A program made the translations under genes and the position numbers. A DNA stretch of 64,000 bases from contig JANJXV010000025.1 of the NCBI GenBank assembly GCA_024803745.1, positions 13,804,341 to 13,868,340 of the forward strand, given 5' to 3'. The notes below the pieces were generated by a model, which was not told the origin of the DNA, did no database searches, and was given only the letters and a program-made list of their open reading frames with translations. Positions 1 to 10,945 of this stretch are shown here, one piece after another; the first letter of the stretch is position 1, and every line of letters starts with the position of its first letter. Source of the DNA: Megascapheus bottae (taxonomy: Eukaryota > Chordata > Mammalia > Rodentia > Geomyidae).

Positions 1-50
1 TGTAACCCTTCTATTAATTACAATAAAAATATATGAAAAAAATAAAAAAG
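1..50 (+). mobile_element. L1-like 3' end, cut by window start
   Basis: The first 28 bases are identical to 18901-18928, where they form the 3' end of an L1-like repeat (TGTAACCC..., then an AATAAA-type A-rich tail). The body of the element lies to the left of the window. Assignment to L1 is by similarity to the other copies here (18.6, 26.8 and 57.6 kb). Confidence 0.65.
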
Positions 51-1333
51 AAAATTAGTTTCTAATTTAAAGCATGGAAACTTACAATAGATCACTCATC
101 TTTTTCATTTACTTGCCATCAGAGTCCACTCATAACTAAGAAGACTTATTTTTTTCTTCTAAAACTGTTATGCAGCTTGAACTTTTGATTAATTCACAAG
201 GCAAATTGAGGGCCAACACAAAGTCTCAGATGTATTTCTTCTTCTTTTTTCTATACTTATAACTGCACTTTATCTTTCCTGAAAAGATTCATAGGGCAAA
301 CATTACACTTTTCAAAATGTAATCTCTCAGGGACTTTTCCCTATGCAGATGCATTTCTAAAGGTATTTTTTTCTGCTGTCTAATTTAGAATCTTTGGGAT
401 AAACAAGAGATTTTTACATATACCGCTAGGAATAATTGATAGTTCAAGCTTCTGTGTGTTATACTTGTTAAAATATTTGCATTCACAAGCAAGGTATGAA
501 GTGTAGCTCTAGGCCATATGAATAGCTTTTCCTAAGGAACACTATATACCAAAAATCCCCAATTTGAATTATATTTGTTTTGAAATAATAGAAAGACACA
601 GACCTACATTTTATAATCAGAGGAAATTGTTGTCTTCATTCAAGTTTTTTGTTTTCACTACTGTAGATGTGCCACGCCCTGCACATATACTGGGTATAAA
701 TGTTAAATGTGAGCTTGAGTGCTGGTCCTTATGTCTGATATGTGTGAGTCCTGGTGAGCTATTTTCTTACAAAGGATTTTTATATTTCAAAAGTTGCATA
801 AAGTCATATAGTTAGGCAATGGCTAAAATATAAAATAACCTTTCTTCTCTGTAACTATTGGTTTTGGCTGATAGAAGTCATGCATATAGTCATATTTCAG
901 AGAAATTACCATGCCTTAATGAGAACTTTAGGTTGAAAGAAGACAGTTCAGTCAAATGATAGTGAAATTGATATGATCAAAATGAAATATGTGGCATATT
1001 TATCTAATCAGCTAGAGCTGCAATCTCTAACCTAGTCATTTACAGCTCAATCAACTCACGTAGTCATTATCAGCTAATGATACAATGATTGATGACCCTC
1101 ACTAGAGATAATAAGTGTGTTCAGGAAAATCAGCACTTCTATTATGAAGTATGACAGGTAGGACTGAAAATAAGGCTTTTAAATCTAGTTAGTATCTAGT
1201 GTACAAGGCAAAAAATTAATAGGAAATAATGGAACTTCATAGCTATAAGATTTCAGAAGGGATCTCTGATAATCTGTAGGAAAGGTCATTAAAATTTTCA
1301 CACCTGTGTACCATGAAATTTCTTCCAAAACAT
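51..1333. other. AT-rich unique sequence, no gene seen
   Basis: No repeat that I recognise, no splice-flanked open frame and no CpG cluster. The short open frame near 564-815 has no recognisable domain and is best read as chance. Confidence 0.5.
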
Positions 1334-1343
1334 ATAAAGCTTT

Positions 1344-1534
1344 TCATCTTTTTTTTCCGGTCCTGGAGCTTGAACTCAGGGCCTGAGTACTGTCGTTGGG
1401 TTTTCTCAAAGCTAGGACTCTACCACTTGAGCCACAGTACCACTTCCAGCTTTTTCTTTGTATGTGGTATGTAGAACCCAGATCTTCATGCATGCTAGGC
1501 AGGCACTCTACCACTAGGCCAAACTCTGGGCCCC
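1344..1534 (-). mobile_element. IDL-Geo SINE
   Basis: A minus-strand, nearly full-length copy. Read in reverse it starts GGGGCCCAGAGTTTGGCCTA, carries the tRNA-like A box (CTAGTGGTAGAG) and a B-box region, then the Geo part (GTGGCTCAAGTGGTAGAG...GAGTTCAAGC) and an A-tail. It is flanked by a 10-bp target-site duplication, ATAAAGCTTT, at 1334-1343 and 1535-1544. The family is known from Geomyoidea; it is pol III-transcribed and mobilised by L1. Open frames across it are artefacts. Confidence 0.88.
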
Positions 1535-1544
1535 ATAAAGCTTT

Positions 1545-2460
1545 CCAAATGATAGAGTCCAAAAAATTTTTCCTATGCTATAAGTTACTGATATAATGTT
1601 CCTATCTCTGAATACTATATAGGTATATTCCTGAAAATAAACACACAAACAACCATCACAACTAATATGTTGCTACTGTCTTTTCCTCACATTCCATTCA
1701 ATCTTCAACAATTGTCTCAGTGATATAAAAGGAGCCAGCTAAGAATTCACATTTGCTTTTAGTTGATAAGGCCTTTTAGTCTCCTTCAATGTGGAGCAAC
1801 TTTTCCTTGTTACCCTGTTTTTCATTGGTCATTCTCTTTTGAAGATGGAAAGCCAGTTATTTTGGAGATGGTCCCTTTATTTTGGTTTGTCGGATGTTCC
1901 CTTAGGATTCAATTCAAGTCATTTATATCACAGAAGCTATGCTGTATTCTCACCAAATCCTATCTGGTGGGTCACACATATCAGTTAGTCCATTTACCAC
2001 TTGTACCAACTTTAGTTACTTCATTGTGGAGATTTTCACCAGGTTTCTCACTCTTAGATATTTCAGTAAATACCCTACATTTTACCCAATTTATCTATCA
2101 ATCAATCAATCAGTCAATCAATCTGTTTATCCATCCATCCTTCCATCTGGAATTTGAACATACATACATATCCATTCTGACTTAAAGCAACAGTAGCTGG
2201 AGGTGAAAATGTCCTACAATAATAGTAATCCCACATTCCTGTTCATCTGATACATTCCTAGTTTATCTTTGTCATCTTGTAGTTACTAATCTCTCCTTTT
2301 ACTTTCCAAAGCATCTCAGTTTGGTTGATAAATTATATGGTCTCTCTGGTGATTGTTAGTTCTCTGAGAGGTGAAGGGATCAAGTCTTAACTTGGTCATT
2401 TCTCTGGAAAACATCCTAGGAGAAGAGACTGCATAATAAGAGCCTTTCTCTAATGTTTAT
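1545..2460. other. Unique sequence with short TCAA/ATCC repeat
   Basis: Mostly unrecognised AT-rich sequence. A short tetranucleotide tract (ATCA/TCAA then ATCC/TTCC units) lies at about 2094-2150. The 140-codon open frame at 1763-2185 runs through that tract, has no domain that I recognise, and I do not call it a gene. Confidence 0.5.
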
Positions 2461-2461
2461 C

Positions 2462-2560
2462 TCTCTTTTACACTTAGATAGGTCAGAGCAGGGCTTGGGA
2501 TATTGGAAGCATTCAGAAATGTTAGCAATTATCATTGTAATGATTATATTTGATGGGAGG
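2462..2560 (+). mobile_element. MIR SINE fragment
   Basis: Shows the 3' part of MIR: an AGCAGGGCTTGGGATATTGG-like stretch, then GCATTCAGAAATGTTAGCAA, parallel to the MIR 'cactcaataaatgttagc' signature. Strongly diverged, as expected for an ancient mammalian SINE. Confidence 0.6.
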
Positions 2561-3221
2561 AGACAGACTGAGCAACTACAGGGCACTGAACTGGCTGACT
2601 GCTTGTGAGGGCAACATTTGCCTTCAGGGCATTGCCTAGAGTCTTTTATGCTGCCATAACTAAGATGCAGACAAAGCCCATTGGCCAGAGGTGACTCTCC
2701 TTGCTGTAACTACATCTGTGATAGCTTGTTCCTCATTTCCTATTGGCTCCTACATGTAAGGAAAATGACTGCAAATTTAAACTTTTCCTTAATCGTTTTT
2801 TGAGTAAAAAAAATGTTTGATAGAGGTGGGGACAAATTGTTGGTTTGTATGAATTCAGAAAAGCAGGAAAATCTTGTGAAAAACCTGAAAAGAGAGAGCA
2901 TTTTGAAAGTAGAGGACAAATGTTAACAACCCAATAGCTTCTTTTTACTGAAATTTTTGAATGCAACTATGGAAGATTTAACCCAAACATTTGTATTCAC
3001 CATAGATAAAAAATAAAAGTGCTAGATGAAAAACTAAAAGGAAGGCAGCAAATAATATCTTCTATAGGAAATTGATAATCTATAGATGTTCTCTCATGAC
3101 TTAAAGGCCATTTATGAACCATCAAAATTCCAAAATATGTGTACATATGTACATATGGCATCCTAAAGAGACAGAAGTCATAGCTCAAAATGTAATGGAA
3201 CACAATTTCTTTCAGTTGATG
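2561..3221. other. Unique sequence, nothing recognised
   Basis: Open frames at 2733-2966 and 2997-3203 (minus) are short and have no domain or convincing splice context. Confidence 0.45.
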
Positions 3222-3236
3222 AAAGATTTGAGTATT

Positions 3237-3421
3237 GGGCCAGGAGTTTGGCCTAGTGGTAAAAGTGCTTGCCTAGCATGCACAATTCCTTAGTACCACA
3301 TACATAGAAAAAAGCTGGAAGTAGTACTGAGGCTCAAGTGGTAGAGCTCTAGCCTTGAGAAAGTCCAAGGACAGTGCTCAGGCCCTGGGCTCAAGCCCAG
3401 GACTGGCAAAAAAAAAAAAAA
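3237..3421 (+). mobile_element. IDL-Geo SINE
   Basis: Nearly complete copy with a short deletion in the left B-box region (CACAATTCCTTAGTACC). It has a perfect 15-bp target-site duplication, AAAGATTTGAGTATT, at 3222-3236 and 3422-3436, so both ends are exact. Confidence 0.92.
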
Positions 3422-3665
3422 AAAGATTTGAGTATTTAGAAGAACGGATGCACTGAGTGACTGAGTGACTAGTGTGGGTTTCAATGAGGAGATACCCACA
3501 GTTAAAATAGTTGTATTTTAGTGGGAAAAATTCAATAAGTTCTATTAGGTAAAGCAAAAATTAAATTTATCCAGTGATAGCTTGTAGGTACAATGAAAAT
3601 GTAGTGTTCTTGCAGTGTAACTTGGTGTTCAAGGAAGTTTCTCCTGTCTTGAAAAGTTCCCTGTT

Positions 3666-3667
<2 letters not shown>

Positions 3668-3716
<49 letters not shown>

Positions 3717-3760
3717 TACTCACACACATATATACATACATACGTATATATATATATAAA
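3668..3760. repeat. Compound (TA)n/(CA)n microsatellite
   Basis: About 19 TA units followed by CACACA and TACATA-type repeats. The Ile/Tyr-rich open frames on both strands here are by-products of the repeat. Confidence 0.95.
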
Positions 3761-3813
3761 GCTATTAACATTCAAAATAGATTACAGATTTCTCCACATA
3801 AAAGACATTTTTC

Positions 3814-4035
3814 TCAGCTTGGCATAGTGGCTCATGCCTGTAATCCTAGCTACTCAGGAGGCTGAGATCTGAGGATCAAGGTTCAAAGTCAGCCTGGGCA
3901 TTGAAGAACGTGGGACTCTTATCTCCAATTAATCACTAAAAAACAGGAAGTGGGGCTATGGCTCAAGGGGTAGGACAGTAGCCTTGAGCTGAAGAGCTTG
4001 AGTTCAAGCCCCATGAATTCAAGCCCCATAACCCA
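3814..4035 (+). mobile_element. B1-headed Geo SINE
   Basis: The left half is B1/7SL-like (GTGGCTCATGCCTGTAATCC, then TACTCAGGAGGCTGAGATC). The right half is the Geo module also seen in IDL-Geo (GGAAGTGGGGCTATGGCTCA... GAGTTCAAGCCCC). Flanking duplications of AAAAGACATTTT at about 3800-3811 and 4037-4048 mark a retrotransposition event. B1 heads derive from 7SL RNA; joining to Geo is read directly here and in sixteen other copies. I do not know a published name for this composite. Confidence 0.85.
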
Positions 4036-4049
4036 TAAAAAAGACATTT

Positions 4050-4397
4050 TCTCATCTATTCCTGTACAATATACATGATCAGTATAAATGCCCATGTAAC
4101 CTGGTACACTGTAAATAATTTTCTGTCAGGTTCAGGAAATATCAAGGAAGACTAGTTGCTTTGGAACAATGCTGACTATTCAATTGTCTACTTTGTTTCT
4201 TACTAGAACTCTGTGTGTGGGGGGGAGGTGCAAGTATGCATTGTGTGTGTATGCAGACACAAATACACACAAAATAAGCTTCCTGAGAGTCTAAATGACA
4301 ATGGGATCATTCTGATATCTAGCTTCTCTGAAATCTTGTATCTGAAATAATCAGCTGTAATTCATCTAAAACCAATTTTTGTTGTTCTTTTTTTTTC
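4050..4397. other. Unique spacer
   Basis: Contains a short GTGTGTGG-rich stretch near 4210-4270 and otherwise nothing recognised. Confidence 0.4.
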
Positions 4398-4632
4398 CTC
4401 TTGTACCAGTCCTGAAGATTAAACTCTGCACCAGTGCTGTCCCTGAGTTTTTATTTTTTTCAAGACTATTACTCTACCACTTGGGCCATAGCTCCACTTC
4501 TGGCTTTTTTGTTGATTAATTGGAGATAAGAATCTCAGACTTTTCTGTCTGGGATGGCTTCAAACCCATGATTTTCAGATCTTAGCCTCCCGAGTTGCTA
4601 GGGTTATGGTATAAACTACTGGTACCTGGCTC
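4398..4632 (-). mobile_element. B1-headed Geo SINE, diverged
   Basis: Reverse reading gives the B1-like head (CTAGCAACTCGGGAGGCTAA) and then AGAAGTGGAGCTATGGCCCA of the Geo module. The Geo part is rich in small changes and the T-run at 4389-4396 is the remnant of the A-tail. No clear target-site duplication. Confidence 0.8.
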
Positions 4633-4639
4633 AATTGGT

Positions 4640-5900
4640 CAATTTTCTATGCAAAGGAAGTTAACTCATCATTGCAACACCATCCTTCAGTTCTAGTTTT
4701 AGACATTTTCTTGATTAAAGCATACTGTCATAAAATAATTGGGATGATCAGGAACTAGAGATGTGGCTCTAGATTTTCTATGGAAGACAATCTTAGGGAT
4801 GTTAACCTAAGTTAACCTAAGTTGGAGTGGTAGGTAGGGTAGCTGGTAGGTAGGGTAGGTAGGGCTGGTTTCCTAGGAAGGCAGTGTTTCCTGTGCACTA
4901 TGTGCTCTTTGGGAGCAGTAATGGAGACTGTTCAATGGTTAGGCCTCTCCCGGGTCCTTTCCTTTTCCCTGTTATGCAGACATGGAAATTTTGGAAAGGA
5001 GGCTATGACCACTCAGTCAGTTCCCCTAAATGGAGAAAGTCTTGGTGTTGAGAACCATGTAAACTTTCACATAGTCTTAATTCACATCACTGCAGCGCCC
5101 ACTTCTGGGGAAAAAGGACTTAAAACTGACTGAGGAAACTCCCAAGTGTATTTGCATTTTAATTCCTGGCTGGCCTACTGGAAGTGGTTAGTGCTAAAAT
5201 AGTTTCCTATCAATGAACTTAGTTCCTACTGGGGATACAACTCTGCATTTGTAGAAAAACAACAACAAAACAGTGGGATTATGTCATCCCTGCACAGGCT
5301 AGGGCGATAAACATGGCCTGAAAGAGGCTTTGAAATTTGCTATGGCATGAGCTCCATTTAGGTCTGAGTAAGAATAAGCACTGGAGTGGTTTGCTTCATT
5401 ATCTGTTTGAGAAATTTAGCAACCAACTTGAACCAAATGATTTGAGAAGAATCAGAAAGTGGCCAGCTGAGGTTTCCCTTACTGTGAAATCACAATACCT
5501 CCTAAGTGCTTCTTCTTTTAATCCTGAACACAAACCTCATTCTAATTACCCTACTAGTGAGAACTGAACAGTGTGAGATCCACTGTGAAATGAATATTTC
5601 TAATGTAGAAAAGAAAAACCCCCATCTATCCATCTTCTGAAACTTTAGTATATTAATGTGATCCATGACTTATCACCTTTTGTATGGCTTTCTGTTTGGT
5701 TATAATTTTATCTATTAATCATGTTAATCCAATAGAATCTGCCTTAATCAAATGTGAGTCAATTACCCAGTTCTTCAAATTATATTTTTAATGAAAGACA
5801 TTTTTTAAAATTGAATGCCAATTAAGCCAAGCCAAACTTGCTCAGGAAAGTTTGGCTGATCACAGAACAGTATGAGTCTTGGACGATACCTGTGTTTCTT
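4640..5900. other. Unique sequence with a small GTAGGTAGG tract
   Basis: At 4803-4870 there is a direct repeat of GTTAACCTAA followed by TAGGTAGGG units. The rest is unrecognised. Open frames at 4900-5133 and 5337-5567 lack domains and splice context. Confidence 0.45.
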
Positions 5901-5904
5901 GCTC

Positions 5905-6065
5905 CTTCTGAGGAAGACGTGCTGTGTGCTTTAGACACAGCTATTAACCTCTCTGTAATTCCCTGTCTCCCACCTGTGAAATGAGTATAACGATGCTTCT
6001 GGCTTGGGAAATGATGTTATGACTTTTAGGTGAAAAATGCAGCTAGAATAGCATTTAAAATGTTA
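5905..6065 (+). mobile_element. MIR SINE fragment
   Basis: TTAACCTCTCTGTAATTCCC followed by CACCTGTGAAATGAGTATAA matches the MIR core and tail (aacctctctg..., cctcatctgtaaaatgggtataa). It is followed by a short (TA)n at 6078-6097. Confidence 0.65.
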
Positions 6066-6454
6066 TATAATTTTGATATATATATATATATATATCATGT
6101 GGTTTTGCTTTTCCTTAGCATGAAGGTAGTTTTCCACACTGTTACAGAGCCATACAGATCTACAGCGGAGTACACAAGACTAAGAGGGTTCTCTCTAGAA
6201 TAATTTTTTTTTTAACCGAGAATGTTTATAGCAGGAGGGACAAAGTTGTTTCATCCAAAGGCCTTCTGAAGTGAATCTGTATTGTAAAGGAAAGCTTTTG
6301 GTGCTGGGAAAAGTTGGGATATTGTTTCTGAGTTTAGTAGAACACAGCTCCTTGGTTCACTGATAAGGTCTATGCAGACACAAGACATAAGAGTGAGGTC
6401 ATGAGGGCCTGAGGACAAGAACCTTGGCCTATAGCTTCTATACACCAGATTCTG

Positions 6455-6850
6455 GTGGTCCTTGGGTTTTATTGATATTATATGTTATTGAGCTGCTTAG
6501 CTTTCCATCACTGTGAAAACAAATGCCTGAAGTAATTAGTTTATATGGAGGCAAGATTTATTAGTCTGGGTTGTTTGGCCCTGTTGCTTTGGGCCTGTGG
6601 TAAGTCAATAAGAATACAGGAGTGGGAGATGGAGGGGGGTTAGCAGAGGAAGCTGGTCAGCTTATGATAACCAGGAAGCCAAGAGAAGAAACAGGAAGGG
6701 AGTGAGGTTTCAATAGCCTCAGCAAGGCTCTCCCCCAAGGACCTAACTTCCTCTAAGTAGGTTCCACCTTTAAAGGTTCCATCCCTCTCCCAATAGTGTC
6801 ATGGGCTGGATACCAAGCCTTAACTTCATGTATAGCAAAGTATAGCAATC
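6455..6850. mobile_element. Old interspersed repeat, LTR-like, family uncertain
   Basis: The phrases CTTTCCATCACTGTGAAAAC, GGCCCTGTTGCTTTGGGCCT, CCTAACTTCCTCTAAGTAGG and CCCAATAGTGTCATGGGCTG are ones I recall as dispersed in several mammalian genomes, in this order. I cannot name the family reliably; a MaLR-type LTR or an old L1 3' end is possible. A repeat-library search would settle it. Confidence 0.45.
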
Positions 6851-6859
6851 GTGGAGGAT

Positions 6860-7593
6860 ATGCATGTATAGACAGGCACGTTTCTCTAGAAGAGGAGTTT
6901 GTATTTACTGATTTTCAATAAGATTCAAACTGGATTCTACAATTTACTGCTTTCAGATTAAATTGACCCTGAGGTTAGTGGTTGAAACTTTAGCTTACAC
7001 TGATGACACAGGATCATTTCTACCTGTTTAGTGGGAGGGGAGGAAAGACATCTTATCAGCAGACAAGTGTCTCCTTCTGTTCTACAGAGTTGGCTGCCAT
7101 TACACCGTCTGAAATTAGGGATCTGGACTTCTTGGGACAAGAGCTCTTTCATAGTTGTTGAAGTTTAGGGAGGTAATGATAGTTATTTCGTTCTCTTTCT
7201 TTTCTTCTCCAAGTGCCCCACTCCTCTGGTATTTAGCCCTGTAGTTTAGTTGAAAGCACGTTGTTGTATTAGAGGCTGATCTAGCTGAGTGCATTCCACA
7301 GAGAAATGAGAAGTGGCCTGGTGGTGGTGGTGAAAGGCTTTCTGGATGGTAGGTGGCAGCGCTTCTTAATGGATAGCCAGGGACTGTCCAGGTTCTGTGT
7401 CAGAGTGGCTCAGGAAAAAAAAATCATACATGGTGAAGATTATTGTGGAGACTACCTGGACAGAGAACTTCTGTTTCTTAAAGTGGCCCAGAATCTGAGT
7501 GGATAAACTGAGATCTTTTGACTCTTTAGCTAATAATCTCTTGTGGTCATTTGCTGTGAAGTCTCACATTTCCAACAGGAGCCCAAATTTTAT
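6860..7593. other. Unique sequence, nothing recognised
   Basis: Two short open frames (6958-7152 minus, 7306-7506 plus) show no known domain. No donor/acceptor pair makes either a convincing exon. Confidence 0.4.
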
Positions 7594-7610
7594 AAGAGTA
7601 ACTATATTTG

Positions 7611-7800
7611 GGGGCCGGGAGTTTGGCCTAGTGGTAGAGTGCTTGCCTAGCATGTATGAAGACCTGGGTTCGATTCCTCAGTACCCCACATACATAGCAA
7701 AAAGCCAGAAGTGGTGCTGAGGCTCAAGTGGTAGAGCCTTGAGAAAGTCCAAGGACGGTGCTCAGGCACTGAGCTCAAGCCCAGGACTGGCAAAAAAAAA
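7611..7800 (+). mobile_element. IDL-Geo SINE, well preserved
   Basis: Complete: starts GGGGCCGGGAGTTTGGCCTA, intact tRNA-like B box GGTTCGATTCC, Geo module and an A-tail with one G interruption. A perfect 17-bp target-site duplication, AAGAGTAACTATATTTG, flanks it at 7594-7610 and 7811-7827. The intact boxes and perfect duplication suggest a fairly recent insertion. Confidence 0.95.
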
Positions 7801-7827
7801 AGAATAAAAAAAGAGTAACTATATTTG

Positions 7828-8455
7828 AGTAGTTATGCTATCATTAAATGTTCCTGTTTAGAGTTTTGTTTTTATTGGAATAATTACCTTTGTATTCAAC
7901 TACTAGTCAGTTGTATCTTTTCAAAATTCTGACCATGTATGTTGACTAAAATTTGGATCAATTCAGAATTTATTTTGATGTGTGATTTGAGAGGAGTGCA
8001 TATATTTCCCAAATAACCGACACATGTTTCTCAGTTACATATTAAATAATCTTTTGTCTTTAATAAAAGGGAATATTTGATTACTGAGAATTTTATTATC
8101 ATATACTAACATAACGACTTTGGGTGGATCCCTGATAAATACTGAAAAACAGATTTTGGTGCTAAAAGGTAGGGTGGAGGCAAGAATCATTGTTTTAAGT
8201 TAAATTTAGGTTTAAAATTAATCTACTTTATTTGAAGAGCTTGTGTCAATAACTTACTATCCACCTATCTTTTTTAATGACTAAAGTGGCAGTTTAATGA
8301 CCAGGGACAATTAAAACAGTTAGTATTATTTTGAGTTTTTTATGCTACAGTAGATTATTTCACATTAAATGTTAAATACCTATCAGTTTTCATTTCCTGT
8401 TAATAAATTTCCACATTCATCAATCTCAAATATTGTATAGTTTTTTTTTAATATA
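7828..8455. other. AT-rich unique sequence
   Basis: No repeat or coding signal recognised. Confidence 0.45.
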
Positions 8456-8465
8456 CACAGAGTCT

Positions 8466-8605
8466 GAGACACAGAGAAAAAGAGGGGAAGAGGAGAGATG
8501 AAGAGAGAGAGAGAAGGAGAAGATAGAAGGTGAGGGGGGGGGAGAGTGAGAGCTCTGAAAGATGGAGGAGAGATTCTAAGAGAGAGAAAGAGAGAACTGT
8601 TTAAG
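8466..8605. repeat. Purine-rich GA/GGA low-complexity tract
   Basis: Plus strand is almost all purine (AGAGGGGAAGAGGAGAG..., GGGGGGGGAG). It has no regular unit, so it is low complexity and not a clean microsatellite. Confidence 0.85.
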
Positions 8606-8629
8606 GACTTTGCAGGAAAATTACCAGGC

Positions 8630-8960
8630 AGCTGGTATCATGTTGGCTTGGCTTATGATTGATGACAGAAAGCATTATAAATAATCTATTTACTAACTTC
8701 TAACAGCTAAATAATGTGCTTATTTTTCACTATAACTGAATTGCCAATATTGTATTGACAGAGTGTCACTGGGCTGGAACTTAACTGACCTCATGTAACC
8801 ATTTTTCTTTCTGCAACTCCTGAAAGGCCCAGAATAAAACGAGCCTTATTACCCTGATTAATGGCAGGGACTAAAGGTTACCAGTGAACCTGGTTGCATT
8901 TATTTATTTACACTTAATTCACTGGTAAGGGCAGATGCATGAACTCACCAGGCAGAGGAA
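8630..8960. promoter_or_regulatory. Candidate conserved noncoding element
   Basis: Repeat-free island containing TGATTGATGACAG at 8656-8668, which joins a PBX/HOX-like TGATTGAT to a MEIS-like TGACAG, and CTGATTAATGG at about 8855. A role as an enhancer is inference from motif content only. Confidence 0.25.
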
Positions 8961-9278
8961 GACATGGTAATTTCTGTCCTTTACCACACAGGCTGAATGT
9001 CTGACTACTTTGAGAATTGTATCCTGGTCACTTGTATAAGAGACCCAGCATCCCATTCAAAGTGCTGGAGAGCAGCTTATCCAGGACAGAAATGCTGCTT
9101 TCCCAGTCTCAGTGAAGCCTCTTGCTCCATAACTACTTGTGATTTGATTTAGAATTCACAAAGACCCCATAGAATGAATGATGATGGAGGGTAAGCCTCT
9201 CTAATTCCAAAGAAAGTAACCACATATAATGTGCCTTCTTAGGTTATGATGTTCAGAACAACTGTTCAAAACCAGTAA

Positions 9279-9392
9279 TGAAATAGGGTCTCACTAAATT
9301 GCTCAGACTCATTTGGAACAAAAATTTTCCTTTCTTTCTCCCAAGTAACTGGGATTATAGGTGTGTATTACCACATAGAGCTCCAAAAATGT
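9279..9392 (-). mobile_element. B1 SINE remnant
   Basis: AGGGTCTCACTAAATTGCTC and CAAGTAACTGGGATTATAGG are the reverse complement of B1/Alu-type 'gagaccct' and 'taatcccag' segments. The middle is shortened and diverged. Confidence 0.6.
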
Positions 9393-9429
9393 TTAGTTTT
9401 AGAATTATGATACCTGAGAAGTTTCCCTC

Positions 9430-9484
9430 ATCCCCTCCCTCCCTCCCTCCCTCCCTCCCTCCCTTCCTTCCTTCTTTCCTTGCT
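9430..9484. repeat. (TCCC)n / (TTCC)n microsatellite
   Basis: About ten CCCT units followed by TTCC units; pyrimidine on the plus strand. Confidence 0.95.
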
Positions 9485-9499
9485 TTCCCCCCACCCTTT

Positions 9500-9714
9500 C
9501 CTTTGTGCCTATACTAGAGCTTGAATTTAGGCCCTTATGCTTTTGTTCAGCTTCTTGGCTCATGGCTAGAGATTTACCATTTGAATTGTCTCCATTTCTG
9601 ACTTTTTACTGGTTATTTGAATATAAGAGTCTGTTCAATTTGTCTGCAGTGGCTGGTTTCAAATCAGAAATCACAGATCCCAATATCCTGAATAGGTAGG
9701 ACTGTAGTTGTAAA
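9500..9714 (-). mobile_element. B1-headed Geo SINE, strongly diverged
   Basis: Reverse complement carries Geo-like GAGCCAAGAAGCTGA and a B1-like segment ending near TACAACTACAGTCCTACC. It is among the most diverged copies in the window, and the adjacent TCCC/TTCC tract sits where the A-tail would be. Confidence 0.55.
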
Positions 9715-9905
9715 CCATCTACAGTAGCTCTTTCTAATACAATTCTTCTCTTCTCCCCTTTTCTTTCATATAATCCTCTCATTTCATCATCAGAGGATTT
9801 TTCTGAGATTCAGCCATGATCATGTCCTCTTCCCACTGAAAAACTCTCATGGTCCCAGTAATTTACAGGGAAAAGTTGAGATTTTTAGCATTTTAAAATG
9901 CATTT

Positions 9906-10098
9906 TGGGGCTGGGAGTTTAGCCTAGTGGTAGAGTGTTTGCCTAGCATGCATGAAGACCCAGGTTCCATTCCTCGGTACCACATACATAGAAAAAAAAG
10001 CCAGAAATGGTGCTGTGGCTCAAGTCGTAAAGCTCTAGCCTTGAGAAAGCCTAAGGACAGTGCCCAGGCCCTGAGTTTAAGGCCCTGGACTAGCAAAA
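9906..10098 (+). mobile_element. IDL-Geo SINE
   Basis: Full length with left B box GGTTCCATTCC. Flanked by AAAATGCATT at about 9895-9904 and 10099-10108. The Geo part reads GAGTTTAAGGCCC, a damaged right B-like box. Confidence 0.9.
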
Positions 10099-10171
10099 AA
10101 AATGCATTCTGCCTTTGACTTGTTTGCTTGGCCTTCATTTATCTTCCTGATAAGCTCTTTTATTTATTTTT

Positions 10172-10246
10172 ATTTTTTTGCCAGTCATTGGGTTTGAGCT
10201 CAGGCCTGAGCTCAAGCCTGGGACTGGCAAAAAAAAAAAAAAAAGA
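10172..10246. repeat. Inverted pair of Geo 3' ends (palindrome)
   Basis: TTTTTTTGCCAGTC...TTTGAGCTCAGG is followed directly by CCTGAGCTCAAGC...GACTGGCAAAAAAA. Each half is the last 30 or so bases of a Geo module plus its tail, arranged head to head with no spacer. The sequence can fold into a long hairpin. Two opposed insertions with deletion of everything between, or a template switch, could give this form. Confidence 0.85.
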
Positions 10247-10386
10247 GAGAGAGAATTCCTGAGAAAATAAAACTTAGCAAACTTGAGTCAGTATGATAAA
10301 TAAAATTAAAATTGTTTCATATACACATATATGAAATGCATATATATATATACACATGTTATCAGAAGAGTATTTAAAGATCTACT

Positions 10387-10676
10387 GGGAAATGTTGTAT
10401 GTGGTGATTTAAACTTGTAATCCCAGCTATTCATGAGATAGATCAGACATTCAGGTCTAGACTGGACAAAATGTTCATCAAACCTCATTTCAAATAATAG
10501 GCAAGATGTAATGGTTTGTACTTACAATCCTAACTGTACAGAAGGTATACATTAGAGGTAAAAAAAATTGGAGACCCTATCTGATAAAAATAACACAAGG
10601 TCTGGAGGTGTGGCTCAAGCGGTAATGCTCCTACCTAGTAATCTCCAGGCCCTGGGCTAAACCTCAGGACCTTCTC
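10387..10676 (+). mobile_element. B1 plus ID-type composite SINE, old
   Basis: B1-like head (CTTGTAATCCCAGCTATTCA) with a second B1-like segment near 10510-10600, then an ID-like tail (GGTCTGGAGGTGTGGCTCAA, GCGGTAATGCTCCTACC). The order resembles B1-dID, a known rodent composite. Diverged, no target-site duplication found. Confidence 0.6.
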
Positions 10677-10685
10677 AGAACATTT

Positions 10686-10945
10686 TAACTGATACATAAA
10701 AACATGAACAATTGTACATAATAATAGTGGCTGAAGAAAATGCTTGATGTCACTACTTACCAAGGAAATACAGATCAGATACAGTGAGACATTGCTTCAC
10801 CCTGGTAAGAATGGCTGTCACCAAGAAGACAAAAGATAACATGCTCCTGAGGAAGTGGAGAAGGAGCCCTTGCATGCTGTTGGTAGGAGTGTAAATATGT
10901 ATGTCCCTTATGGAGTTTCCTCAAAAGATAAAAAAGAAATCAATT
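10686..10945 (+). mobile_element. L1 ORF2 fragment (3' part of ORF2)
   Basis: Nucleotide order matches the ORF2 end of mammalian L1: AAAATGCTTGATGTCACTAC, AAGGAAATACAGATCAGA, AAGAATGGCTGTCACCAAGA, then GAAGTGGAGAAGGAGCCCTT and GTTGGTAGGAGTGTAAATA. These correspond to the familiar 'atgctcaacatcactagc', 'gggaaatgcaaatcaaaacc', 'agaatggc' and 'ggtgggactgtaaac' phrases. The frame is broken, so it is a dead fragment. Confidence 0.85.

Noticed and set aside
4801..4870. Telomere-like repeat (GTAGGTAGGGTAGG)
   Set aside because: Units are TAGG/GTAGGG mixtures, not TTAGGG, and only a few copies exist.
7611..7800. tRNA gene, because of the GGTTCGATTCC box and A-box-like motif
   Set aside because: No cloverleaf with paired acceptor stem; it is the tRNA-derived head of a SINE with A-tail and target-site duplication.
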